64,000 bases of DNA from Bifidobacterium [indicum] DSM 20214 = LMG 11587 (GTDB taxonomy: Bacteria > Actinomycetota > Actinomycetes > Actinomycetales > Bifidobacteriaceae), in assembly GCF_000706765.1 (NCBI RefSeq), contig NZ_CP006018.1:124001-188000 (forward strand), given 5' to 3'. The position numbers and the translations under genes were made by a program. Shown here one piece after another: positions 12,400 through 30,814 of the stretch. The stretch's first letter is position 1; each line of letters begins with the position of its first letter. The notes under the pieces are model-generated. The model worked only from the letters and a program-made list of their open reading frames with translations. It was not told the DNA's origin and made no database searches.

Positions 12400-12578
12400 G
12401 GGGAGTCTCCTCCCTGTTTTCCAGCCGATTCGGCTTCTCCCGTAGGGCCGGATATTCACGCCTTCATGGAGGTTCCCGACCCTGTCTTGCCCGTTCAGCT
12501 TCTTTTCATCGGGCGACCATGTCCACCATGTTGACACCGGCTCGTCACGAGTGGGCGGGGCGGGGATAATGATTGAGC

Positions 12579-13844
12579 ATGGATACCAATGAAGTCGATG
12601 TTGACCTGAGGGCGGATCATGCCGCCAACCTGCGGGATGCCGCCAAGCGGCTTGAGGGTGTGGCCAGGCACACCCGGATCGAGCACTCGCAGGAACTCGG
12701 TGACCGGGTGGGGCACAAGGTGCTGCTCAAGCCCGAGAACCTACAACTGACCGGTTCCTTCAAGGTGCGCGGTGCCTACAACAAGATTGCGTCCCTCTCA
12801 CAGGAGGATCTGGATCGGGGAATCATCACCGCCTCGGCGGGCAACCACGCCCAGGGTGTGGCCTTCGCCTCCCGGCATCGCGGAGCACAGGCCACCATCG
12901 TCATGCCCCAGATAACTCCGCCCCTGAAGGTGGATGCCACCAAGGCCTACGGTGCCGAAGTGGTCCTCAAGGGGAACGTGTTCGACGAGAGTTTCGCCTA
13001 TGCGCGGCATCTGGCCGACGAGCGTGGAATGACCTTCGTTCACCCCTTCGATGATTACGAGGTTCTCTGCGGGCAGGGCACCATTGCCATGGAGATCCTG
13101 AACGATGTGCCCGATGTGACCGACATCGTGGTTCCGCTGGGTGGTGGAGGTCTGGGTGCCGGAGTCGCGCTCGCGGTCAAGACCTTCAGGCCCGATGTCC
13201 GGGTCATCGGAGCCACTCCGGTCGGTTCTCCGGCCTGGCGCGAGTCCCTGACCGCAGGCAGGGTCGTGGCGGCCGACCAGGTCAGCACGGCGGCCGAGGG
13301 TGTGGCCGTCAAGCGCCCCGGCGACCTGGATTATGCACTGCTGAGCCATTACATGGACGACCTGGTGCAGGTCACCGAGAGTGACATATCCGAGATGATT
13401 CTCTTCATGCTGGAGAAGCACAAGCTGGTGGTCGAGGCCGCCGGGGCCGTCTCCCTGGCCGCCCTGGGTCAGCTCGATCTTCAGTCGGATGTCTTCCGCG
13501 CCGCCCCCGGGCCCCATGTGATTGTCCCCATCATCTCGGGCGGCAACATCGATACGGTCACCATCGGCGCCGTCATCCAGCGGGGGATGATATCCCGCGG
13601 CCGTATCATGCAGTTCGGCGTCGAGCTTCCTGACACCCCGGGTCAGCTGGTCAAGGTCGCCACGGTCCTGGCCGATCTTCGCGCCAACGTCATCGAGCTC
13701 AACCATGACCAGTTCAAGTCCTCGGGCCACTACGAGAACGGTGTCCTCCTTGAGGTGACGGTCGAGACCAATGGTCCCGACCACATCACCCAGATTCTGG
13801 ATACCCTACGTAGCCAGGGCTTCCAGGTTCATCAGAACTACTGA
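12579..13844 (+). CDS. ilvA: threonine ammonia-lyase (threonine dehydratase)
   Basis: A PLP enzyme converting threonine to 2-oxobutanoate plus ammonia, the first step to isoleucine. The PLP lysine is Lys62 in GSFKVRGAYNK; the glycine-rich phosphate loop is PLGGGGLGAGVA. The C-terminal ~80 residues from about 340 look like one ACT-type regulatory domain, making this the shorter form (421 aa) rather than the two-ACT biosynthetic enzyme of E. coli. The ATG at 12579 is preferred to an in-frame TTG two codons earlier. The gene converges with the sirtuin gene and their 3' ends overlap by 7 nt. Confidence 0.88.
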   Translation: MDTNEVDVDLRADHAANLRDAAKRLEGVARHTRIEHSQELGDRVGHKVLLKPENLQLTGSFKVRGAYNKIASLSQEDLDRGIITASAGNHAQGVAFASRHRGAQATIVMPQITPPLKVDATKAYGAEVVLKGNVFDESFAYARHLADERGMTFVHPFDDYEVLCGQGTIAMEILNDVPDVTDIVVPLGGGGLGAGVALAVKTFRPDVRVIGATPVGSPAWRESLTAGRVVAADQVSTAAEGVAVKRPGDLDYALLSHYMDDLVQVTESDISEMILFMLEKHKLVVEAAGAVSLAALGQLDLQSDVFRAAPGPHVIVPIISGGNIDTVTIGAVIQRGMISRGRIMQFGVELPDTPGQLVKVATVLADLRANVIELNHDQFKSSGHYENGVLLEVTVETNGPDHITQILDTLRSQGFQVHQNY

Positions 13845-14599
13845 CCCGGGTTCCGTGCGATGGTCTCGTCCACCAGCCTGGGCAAGGCCTCCTCTATCGG
13901 TTCATGAATCAGCCGTGTGGCCAAGGAATCGTACTGGGTCTGCCCCAGATTCATGATGGTTATGGGCACGCCTGCCTGTGCCGCAACGGGTACCAGGGAG
14001 GCGGCCGGGAAGACCTCCAGGGTGGACCCTATCACCCAGAATTCGTCGGCGCTGCTGGCCAGTTTCATGCTTTTCTCCATGGCACCCTCGGGCAGGGCCT
14101 GACCGAAGTAGACCACATCCGTCTTGATGATGCCGCCGCAGGGCATATTCCCCTGGTAGGGCATGCGCTTGCGGCAGTGGGGATCCGGCTCCTGGTCCAG
14201 CCGTTCCATGATGTCGGCCGTCCGGTATTCCTGGCCGCACTTCATGCAGTGCGAGGTGCCGATGGTCCCGTGCAGGTTGACGATTACCTGGCTGGAATTG
14301 CCGGCCTTCTCATGAAGGGCGTCGAAGTTCTGCGTGGCCAGGAGCATCAGCATGCCCGCCTTCTCCAGCCTGGCCAGGGCCTTGTGGGCCACACCCGGAT
14401 GGGCCCTCCAGACCGGTGACTCCTTCTGCCAGCGCCATGAGTACTCCCGCGCCTCTCTGTCACTCATGAAGAGGTCGAGGTCGTACACGCTCGTCTGATC
14501 GGGATGCTTGGTCCAAACCCCATCTGGCCCGCGAAAATCCGGAATTCCTGCCGAGGTTGAAATGCCTGCGCCGGTCAGTACTGCAATTGTTTTGCCCAT
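13838..14599 (-). CDS. NAD-dependent protein deacylase, sirtuin (SIR2/CobB) family
   Basis: Predicted to remove acyl groups from protein lysines using NAD+. In the 253-aa protein I see GAGISTSAGIPDFRG (10-24) for NAD binding, TQNFD (89-93), the catalytic His110 in LHGT, and zinc Cys118, Cys121, Cys142 and Cys154. All catalytic elements are present. TQNFD in place of the usual TQNID is a conservative change. The gene overlaps ilvA tail to tail by 7 nt. A 14-base C/G homopolymer lies about 64 nt upstream of its start codon, so its promoter region may be length-variable. Confidence 0.9.
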   Translation of the reverse strand: MGKTIAVLTGAGISTSAGIPDFRGPDGVWTKHPDQTSVYDLDLFMSDREAREYSWRWQKESPVWRAHPGVAHKALARLEKAGMLMLLATQNFDALHEKAGNSSQVIVNLHGTIGTSHCMKCGQEYRTADIMERLDQEPDPHCRKRMPYQGNMPCGGIIKTDVVYFGQALPEGAMEKSMKLASSADEFWVIGSTLEVFPAASLVPVAAQAGVPITIMNLGQTQYDSLATRLIHEPIEEALPRLVDETIARNPGQ

Positions 14600-14633
14600 A
14601 CCCTTTGTCTTACACCATCAGGTTTCAGGATCA

Positions 14634-14858
14634 TCAGCCGAGAGCCGCCCGGGTCTTGATGTCCCCCCCCCCCCCCTGTATCGCCGCAGCTATCGACGGA
14701 TTCGCCAAGGCCCGAATTGAAGACTGGATATATGCATGTTCGTAGGTACCGATTACCACGGTCGGCACCTTGGCGATGTCATAATCGAAACGGTCCTGGA
14801 AACACGCCGTCATGCGGAAGTTAAAGGGGGCAGATGTGAATAAAATGTGCTCGGATTA
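14634..14858 (-). pseudogene. short decayed ORF / gene remnant containing a G14 tract
   Basis: Read on the minus strand, an open frame runs from just after a stop at 14858-14856 to a TGA at 14636-14634, about 74 codons. From an internal ATG (14813) it encodes 59 aa that look protein-like: acidic/aromatic start, then VPTVVIGTYEHAYIQ, then SSIRALANPSIAAAIQ. A run of 14 G gives four glycines, and the frame ends 10 codons later. I do not recognise the family; the VVIGTYEHAY segment loosely recalls C-terminal strands of GH3 enzymes, which is only a guess. There is no start with a ribosome site, so I treat it as the remnant of a larger gene upstream of the sirtuin. Confidence 0.3.
14663..14676. repeat. 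14-base C homopolymer
   Basis: Fourteen consecutive C on the plus strand (G on the minus strand), the longest homopolymer noticed in the window. It sits between the sirtuin start codon (14599) and the remnant ORF. Such tracts vary in length by slippage and are also prone to sequencing error. Confidence 0.9.
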
Positions 14859-15060
14859 GGGGGGTTTGCACCGGGGAAAGGGCCGACAGAACAAAGCAGA
14901 TGATGATGATCGTATTTCCGACACGCCGATACGAGGACTGGAATTACTGGATTAACGACGGTCTCCATAATTTCTGATTTGCGGAATGACGCATGCGTGG
15001 TAAGTTTATCTCTTGCTGCTCAACACGGCGGTTCCTCTTCCAAGAAGAGCGTGGACTGCT
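14859..15060. other. intergenic region before the rRNA operons
   Basis: No gene is supported here. The only clear structure is a perfect 6-bp hairpin, CTCTTC-CAA-GAAGAG, near 15035-15049, just before the 130-nt repeat block. The minus-strand short ORFs have no recognisable product. Confidence 0.35.
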
Positions 15061-15190
15061 GTGCAGAGGGGATTCCTGAAAAGGTGAAGGTCGGATTGCA
15101 AGGGGCGGCGTTAAAAATGCCGACACGCCGTAAAACCGTTGCAATGATTGAGCTTCTCCGATACTCAAGCGTACCAATTTGCAACAACCA
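15061..15190. repeat. 130-nt direct repeat block, copy 1 (rRNA promoter region)
   Basis: Identical by eye to 20335-20464 (offset 5274). It contains nested inverted repeats: ATTGCAA 15095-15101 with TTGCAAT 15139-15145, enclosing CGGCGT 15106-15111 with ACGCCG 15125-15130; and TTGAG 15148-15152 with CTCAA 15164-15168. Its 3' end carries the -35 hexamer TTGCAA of the likely rRNA promoter. Its right border falls between the -35 and the -10. It has no terminal inverted repeats of the kind expected for a transposable element. Confidence 0.85.
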
Positions 15191-15207
15191 GGTAGTTCGT
15201 GTAAATT
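15179..15207 (+). promoter_or_regulatory. likely rRNA operon 1 promoter
   Basis: TTGCAA (15179-15184), a 17-nt spacer, then TAAATT (15202-15207), about 68 nt before the boxA-like element. The -35 lies in the 130-nt repeat block and the -10 in the rRNA repeat unit. The second operon keeps the -10 but not the -35. Confidence 0.55.
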
Positions 15208-15274
15208 GTTCTTTTGCTGCCCGACAGCGACAAGGAATCTCCCGGATAACTTGAGACTGTTGGTGTGGTGGTGG

Positions 15275-15287
15275 TTTGAGAACTCAA
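15275..15287 (+). promoter_or_regulatory. boxA-like rRNA antitermination site, leader 1
   Basis: TTTGAGAACTCAA matches the actinobacterial rRNA boxA core. The surrounding GGTGTGGTGGTGGTTTGAGAACT recurs in the 16S-23S spacer (core at 17223-17232), as expected for Nus-factor loading sites before both large rRNAs. Confidence 0.6.
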
Positions 15288-15462
15288 GAGCGTGTTTGTG
15301 CTACTTTTATAGCTTTTTTGATTGCCAGTCCGATGCCCGCCCGGTTTTGCCGGGTACGCGGGAGCGTTGTGAGGGGTGTCGGGGTTTTTCGTGGGTCTGT
15401 TTCCTCCTTATGGAAGCGGATCCGTCAATTTATTATGAGAGTCGTTTCGGCTTCTTCATTGT

Positions 15463-20334
<4,872 letters not shown>

Positions 20335-20464
20335 GTGCAGAGGGGATTCCTGAAAAGGTGAAGGTCGGATTGCAAGGGGCGGCGTTAAAAATGCCGACAC
20401 GCCGTAAAACCGTTGCAATGATTGAGCTTCTCCGATACTCAAGCGTACCAATTTGCAACAACCA
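20335..20464. repeat. 130-nt direct repeat block, copy 2, inside the end of 23S operon 1
   Basis: Same sequence as 15061-15190. It replaces, rather than interrupts, the native 128 nt (25896-26023 in operon 2): 23S sequence stops at 20334 and the 23S-5S spacer resumes at 20465 with ACCCACCCCCC. Only CT is shared at the left junction, so ordinary homologous recombination does not explain it. Confidence 0.85.
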
Positions 20465-20631
20465 ACCCACCCCCCTTGAGGGGTGGAGGCATCGACACCA
20501 CTGCGAACGAGACCTGCGGCAATGAACACGAACGGCCACAGGCGATCGACAACGAAACACGCGTCCACCGTCCGGTCCCCGAACCGTCACCACGACCCAC
20601 CCACCTTTCAAAGTGGGCCGGTACAACAGAA

Positions 20632-20750
20632 TTTGCGGCGGTCATGGCCTGGGGGAGACGCCCGGTCCCATTCCGAACCCGGAAGCTAAGACCCAGCACG
20701 GCAATGGTACTGCACTCGGAAGGGTGTGGGAGAGTAGCACACCGCCGCTC
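20632..20750 (+). rRNA. rrf: 5S ribosomal RNA, operon 1
   Basis: About 119 nt, from TTTGCGGCGGTCATGG to CACACCGCCGC, with the conserved CCCGGTCCCATTCCGAACC core and pairing 5'/3' ends. Identical to the copy at 26191-26309. No terminator follows: the leader repeat of operon 2 begins two bases later. Confidence 0.93.
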
Positions 20751-20835
20751 CGGTAGTTCGTGTAAATTGTTCTTTTGCTGCCCGACAGCGACAAGGAATC
20801 TCCCGGATAACTTGAGACTGTTGGTGTGGTGGTGG

Positions 20836-20848
20836 TTTGAGAACTCAA
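20836..20848 (+). promoter_or_regulatory. boxA-like rRNA antitermination site, leader 2
   Basis: Second copy of TTTGAGAACTCAA; the matching spacer copy is at 22784-22793. Its retention would help read-through transcription of operon 2. Confidence 0.55.
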
Positions 20849-21023
20849 GAGCGTGTTTGTGCTACTTTTATAGCTTTTTTGATTGCCAGTCCGATGCCCG
20901 CCCGGTTTTGCCGGGTACGCGGGAGCGTTGTGAGGGGTGTCGGGGTTTTTCGTGGGTCTGTTTCCTCCTTATGGAAGCGGATCCGTCAATTTATTATGAG
21001 AGTCGTTTCGGCTTCTTCATTGT

Positions 21024-26016
<4,993 letters not shown>

Positions 26017-26190
26017 ACACAACACCCACCCCCCTTGAGGGGTGGAGGCATCGACACCACTGCGAACGAGACCTGCGGCAATGAACACGAACGGCCACAG
26101 GCGATCGACAACGAAACACGCGTCCACCGTCCGGTCCCCGAACCGTCACCACGACCCACCCACCTTTCAAAGTGGGCCGGTACAACAGAA

Positions 26191-26309
26191 TTTGCGGCGG
26201 TCATGGCCTGGGGGAGACGCCCGGTCCCATTCCGAACCCGGAAGCTAAGACCCAGCACGGCAATGGTACTGCACTCGGAAGGGTGTGGGAGAGTAGCACA
26301 CCGCCGCTC
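26191..26309 (+). rRNA. rrf: 5S ribosomal RNA, operon 2
   Basis: Same sequence as 20632-20750, followed 11 nt later by a strong terminator hairpin. Confidence 0.93.
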
Positions 26310-26319
26310 CACAACTCAC

Positions 26320-26358
26320 AAGGGGCCCCGCACGGCACACGCCGCGACGGGGCCCCTT
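26320..26358 (+). terminator. rRNA terminator after operon 2
   Basis: An 11-bp perfect stem, AAGGGGCCCCG with CGGGGCCCCTT, and a 17-nt loop. It is the only such hairpin in the rRNA region, so both operons appear to end here. Confidence 0.75.
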
Positions 26359-26640
26359 CCACATACCCCGACACAACAACCCACAACGCTGCGGGACCCA
26401 CTCCTCACAGCACAAACGCCACAACACCGACTGTTGCCGGCTTCGGATGCCCGGGCGGCCCGAAAGTTCGGTAGAAGCACCTCGCAATGAAGCGACGGGT
26501 TGCAACAGAATGAAAAAGCTGTGCTTTAAAATGAGGGCCGTCATATAATTCTTAGCGGTGGTGCGGTGATCAATGCTGAAACCGCATGACTCCAGTAACA
26601 GGTGAAGCATATCCATCGCGAAGTTCAGGGGGGAACAGGC
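26359..26640. promoter_or_regulatory. promoter region of the beta-helix protein
   Basis: No gene is supported. A perfect TATAAT at 26544-26549 lies 92 nt before the chosen start at 26641; the -35 is weak. AGGGGGGAACAGGC directly precedes the ATG as a ribosome site. Confidence 0.45.
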
Positions 26641-29600
26641 ATGAATGGGAATAGGAATATCCACACGGGGCCAGGAGATCGAGATTGGTTGACTGCCGCA
26701 GGAGAGGCGACGCGATGGACGGTCCCTTCGTTCCCTGCAATCCTGATTGCCCTGGCAACTTTGGTTTCCTTGGTGCTTACAGGGCTGATTGGTCCCGTCC
26801 ATGCCGCGGCCGCTGAGGAGGCCGCTGGTGGCGTACCCTCTGAGGGTGGCAATGGCCGGACCTTTACCTCGGTTGGTGTGTCACAGACCGGCAGGACCTA
26901 TTACGTTGATTCTCTGCACGGTAATGACGCCAATGATGGTCTGGAACCGACGCGGGCCTGGAAGTCCCTGGGCAAGGTCTCCGCAACGACGTTCGTTCCC
27001 GGTGACCATATCCTCCTTGAGTCGGGGTCGACCTGGCAGGGGCAGGTACGGCCGAAGGGGGATGGGAATGGTTCCGAACGGATTGTTCTGGATTTCTACA
27101 CCCGCAAGGCGGATGGGTCCGCATCATATGAGGCGGGGCGACGCCCTGTCATCAACGGTGGGGGAACCTACGGTTCGGGCTCCTTCAAACGGTATGTGTC
27201 GGGTGCGGTGCAACTGACGAACCAGGAGTATTGGACCATCAGGAATCTTGAGGTCACCAATTCCCCGGAACCGAACAACCCCGAAGGTTATAAGAAGCAT
27301 GGTGATGCCCAGAGGGTCGGGATACTCCTGCTGGGATTCGGGCAGAACAGGATGCTTGAATCCGATACGGTCGAGAACTGCTACGTTCATGATGTGCAAT
27401 CGGAGTACTACCTCCAGGCCAGGAGGGAAGGCAAGTCGCAGACCCTCAAGGCCGTGGGAGGCATCATCGCCTTGGGGCACTGGGTCGATCAGGATGGGCG
27501 AACCCTGGGTAAAGGAGTGACCAATACAGGCTTCCACAACCTGACCATACAGAACAACATCGTTCAACGGGTGGGCCTCGAAGGCATACGGACCAAGGCG
27601 GACAGTTCCAATGACTCATCCCCTGGGCTCTTCGAGAAGGTCACTATCAGGAACAACTACCTGGAGGATATTGCCGGCGATGCCATTGTCATCTCAGAGA
27701 ACAAGGCGCAGGGGCTGGTTGAGGGCAATACCGTGGTGCGGGCCTGCAACGCGGACTACGGAACCGAGAACTACGCGGCCATCTGGGCCATGGCCAGCAA
27801 GGACGTCCTCCTTCAGTTCAACGAGGTCTACGGCAATACCCATGGGTATAACGACGGCGAGGCCTTCGACATCGATATGGGCTGCGACCGAATCACCTAC
27901 CAATACAATTACAGCCACAACAACGGTGGTGGCTTCATGCTCCTCATGAGCAACCAGACCAACTCCGTCATCCGCTACAACATCTCGGTGAACGACGGGG
28001 CGGGGAACTCGGGCACCAATGCGGCCGGCCCTGGTCACGGCTCCTACGATTACAAGGAGCAGAGCCTCTTCCATTACTGGATTTCCGATCCGGGTGCCAG
28101 CATGCCGCAGATATACAACAACACCTTCTACGTGGGTGACGGGGTCTCGACCTCCCTCTTCGGGGAGGGCAACTCCGGCGACAATTCCGGTACCATTGCC
28201 CACTTCACCAACAACATCCTCTACAAGACTGGCTCGGGAAGTCTGAAGTTCCTGGCGGCGTATCCGCCTGACGGCAGTCGGCCCATAGAGCACAGACTGC
28301 ATGGCAACCCGGGTGACTTCATCAAGCACAATCTGATCTGGCCCGACACCGTCCCAACCGCTGCCAGCGGAACCACCGTTGAGGAACTGGAGGCGTCCGG
28401 GAACGTCTTCCAGACCCCGAAGCTGGTCATTGACCAGAACTCAGATGCAGCCGAGGCGATCCGGAACCAACTCGGCACCACCCTTTCCAACCCTGAAACG
28501 TCTCTTCCCTGGTCTGACCAGGTCGACCGGATGCGTACGCGGGCTTCCCTTTTCAGGATCCAGGCGGACAGCCCCGCGGTTGCGGCCGGTATCAGGATGG
28601 AAGGCGCACCGGACCAGGACATGTTCGGAGGCAGCACGAAAGACCGGGGCATCGATATTGGGGCCACCCAGGTCTCCAACCACGAGATCGCCACCAGGTA
28701 TGAGATTCCTGAGACCAGGGTCAACACCTTTGCAGGGGTCTATCCTGCCTTGCCGGAGACCCTGAAGGTGACGGTCAGGGAGTCGTCCGGTGGAACCATG
28801 ACCGAGAAGGTGACCAACATGCCGGTTACCTGGGACCAGCTCAACCTCAGCCAGTTCGGTCAGGCGGGAGAGTTTACGGTTGCAGGCAGGATTCCGGGCA
28901 TTCCCGACCAGGCCAAAGCCTCCGTGACTGTGACAGGGCAGGTGGGTTCGGGCCGAAACAGGGACGTCAGGTCCCTGGCTGGTCAAGCGGCCACTGTAGA
29001 ACGTGGCTCAAGCGAGGCCATAGGCGCCAAGCCCGGGACCTCGTCCAAGGCCACGGGGGACAAGTACCCATTCGGTGTCTCCTATTCGAACAACCTGGTC
29101 CTGAAGCTGAAGAACTCGTCTTCGGCCTCCTACAACCGTCGTTTCTATGTCAAGGTCGATCCCTCCGCCTATCCCGGACAGGCCGACCAGATCAAGAAGG
29201 CCAAGCTGCGGGTCTACCTGTCCAGGTTCGACATCAACAACAACGCGGGGAGCACTGATGCGGAAAGATTGAACAACACCGCCTTCAGTGTCGACGTTTA
29301 CAAAACCGATCCCGGCTGGGACCAAAGCACCCTGACCTGGGCCAACGGCCCACTCAATGCCGAGGTGACCGAAGCCAACCATCGTCCTCTGGGGTCCGGT
29401 GAGACCATCCCCGACTACGCCGTACTCCGACCCGGAGCCCATCAGGTCTTCACCAATAAGGAGATCATCGACAACGGGTATGCCGTCGACATCGATGTGA
29501 CCTCGATTGTCCGAAGCATGGGCGGATCACGGCTTACGGGTCCGGTCAGCTTCCTGGTCGACATACCGATGAGTGATACCCCGAACTTCAATCGCGATAA

Positions 29601-30804
29601 CGGTGGCTTCGATGCCTTCTCGGTGGAAGGGGCCCGGCAGGCCTATGCCGACTTCCAGAGCGGCCTGCTGACCATTCCCGCCGGGGTGAGCAAGCCCACT
29701 GATGAACACAGTCTGGCACCGCAGCTCCTCGTTTCCGATGCCTACATCACCTCGGTGGGGGCCGTTTCGGTTACCTCCAAGCCTGGCCAGGTGCCGAATC
29801 TGCCGGATACCATCATGGTCGGCTATTCCGACGGGAAGTTCATCAGGGAGACTGTGGACTGGAAGGTCGACCCGTCCCTGCTTACCCAGGATGGTGTCTA
29901 TACGGTGCAGGGAAGGATCCGGGACGATACCACCATGGTCGGGGCCAAGGTCACGGTCAAGTCGGATCCAATCACCTCCTTCGAACCCCTTCCCGTTTTG
30001 GATAAGCCCGTTGGGCTGGCAAGGCAGGAGCTGGGTATGCCCACGAAGGTCAAGGCCAACCTGGCATCAGGCGAACGGGTTGAACTGACCGTGACCGGCT
30101 GGGACGATGACCCCTCCAACTACACGGAGAAGAGCGCTCCAGGCACCTATCGCTTCCCGGGGGGTGTCAGTCTGCCCATGGGTATCAGCAATCCCCTGAA
30201 CCTGAAGCCGATTCAGGAGGTCCGTACCCACCCCAGGCCAGAAACTGTGGAGTTGGGAGTGAAACGCCCTGAGGTCATCCGTGGCAAGACGGCCCGGGTT
30301 TCCTTCAAGATTCACGCGGCGGCCCCTTTTCCGAAGCTTGATGATTGGGGTAAGGGGGTCGTCTGGACCATTACGCCCGTGGGGACAGGCCAGGGGCTGC
30401 GGCAAAACCTGCCCACGGTTGACTCTCGCGGGCGGGTGCGGACCTACCGGGACACGCCTCTGGGGTCCTATAGGGTCACGGTAACCAGCACCCGGATTGC
30501 GACGGTTGCGGGGTCCGTTGAGATTCGTGTGGTTGCCCGGTCCGGCAAGGCTTCTCTGACGCAGAAGCTGAACCGAACCAGGGCCGTCACCCCCTCGGCA
30601 GTCCACCGGCTCATGGCTGCCGGTGATGTTTCATCGAGGGCCGCCCTGGTCGATGTTGAACGACTCGGCGACGATTCCGAGGCGGTCCTGCCCTCACCGG
30701 ATGCAACCCTTCCGGGGATGCGGCCCTCTTGTCAAGTGGGCACCTTGCGGATGAGCGCAAATCGTAGGGGTGCGGCGATAGGATTGCACCAGCTGGATTT
30801 CTAA
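26641..30804 (+). CDS. large secreted right-handed beta-helix protein with Ig-like and DNRLRE/CBM-like domains
   Basis: An exported 1387-aa protein, probably a polysaccharide-active enzyme or binding protein. The signal peptide is long: a charged N-region, a hydrophobic core around 33-52 (PSFPAILIALATLVSLVL), and a cleavage-like AHA site. Residues ~80-680 are a parallel beta-helix (many N-ladder turns such as NLTIQNNIVQRVG and VTIRNNYLEDIAG), beginning YYVDSLHGNDANDG as in secreted pectate-lyase-like proteins. A Big_4-like Ig module lies near 690-780, a DNRLRE/CBM96-like jelly roll near 840-1080, then further Ig-like repeats to ~1280. The last ~100 residues are basic and lack an LPXTG, membrane anchor or SLH domain, so it appears free or bound non-covalently. 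The start uses the strong ribosome site at 26625-26635. Substrate unknown. Confidence 0.75.
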   Translation: MNGNRNIHTGPGDRDWLTAAGEATRWTVPSFPAILIALATLVSLVLTGLIGPVHAAAAEEAAGGVPSEGGNGRTFTSVGVSQTGRTYYVDSLHGNDANDGLEPTRAWKSLGKVSATTFVPGDHILLESGSTWQGQVRPKGDGNGSERIVLDFYTRKADGSASYEAGRRPVINGGGTYGSGSFKRYVSGAVQLTNQEYWTIRNLEVTNSPEPNNPEGYKKHGDAQRVGILLLGFGQNRMLESDTVENCYVHDVQSEYYLQARREGKSQTLKAVGGIIALGHWVDQDGRTLGKGVTNTGFHNLTIQNNIVQRVGLEGIRTKADSSNDSSPGLFEKVTIRNNYLEDIAGDAIVISENKAQGLVEGNTVVRACNADYGTENYAAIWAMASKDVLLQFNEVYGNTHGYNDGEAFDIDMGCDRITYQYNYSHNNGGGFMLLMSNQTNSVIRYNISVNDGAGNSGTNAAGPGHGSYDYKEQSLFHYWISDPGASMPQIYNNTFYVGDGVSTSLFGEGNSGDNSGTIAHFTNNILYKTGSGSLKFLAAYPPDGSRPIEHRLHGNPGDFIKHNLIWPDTVPTAASGTTVEELEASGNVFQTPKLVIDQNSDAAEAIRNQLGTTLSNPETSLPWSDQVDRMRTRASLFRIQADSPAVAAGIRMEGAPDQDMFGGSTKDRGIDIGATQVSNHEIATRYEIPETRVNTFAGVYPALPETLKVTVRESSGGTMTEKVTNMPVTWDQLNLSQFGQAGEFTVAGRIPGIPDQAKASVTVTGQVGSGRNRDVRSLAGQAATVERGSSEAIGAKPGTSSKATGDKYPFGVSYSNNLVLKLKNSSSASYNRRFYVKVDPSAYPGQADQIKKAKLRVYLSRFDINNNAGSTDAERLNNTAFSVDVYKTDPGWDQSTLTWANGPLNAEVTEANHRPLGSGETIPDYAVLRPGAHQVFTNKEIIDNGYAVDIDVTSIVRSMGGSRLTGPVSFLVDIPMSDTPNFNRDNGGFDAFSVEGARQAYADFQSGLLTIPAGVSKPTDEHSLAPQLLVSDAYITSVGAVSVTSKPGQVPNLPDTIMVGYSDGKFIRETVDWKVDPSLLTQDGVYTVQGRIRDDTTMVGAKVTVKSDPITSFEPLPVLDKPVGLARQELGMPTKVKANLASGERVELTVTGWDDDPSNYTEKSAPGTYRFPGGVSLPMGISNPLNLKPIQEVRTHPRPETVELGVKRPEVIRGKTARVSFKIHAAAPFPKLDDWGKGVVWTITPVGTGQGLRQNLPTVDSRGRVRTYRDTPLGSYRVTVTSTRIATVAGSVEIRVVARSGKASLTQKLNRTRAVTPSAVHRLMAAGDVSSRAALVDVERLGDDSEAVLPSPDATLPGMRPSCQVGTLRMSANRRGAAIGLHQLDF

Positions 30805-30814
30805 GGAAGAAACA

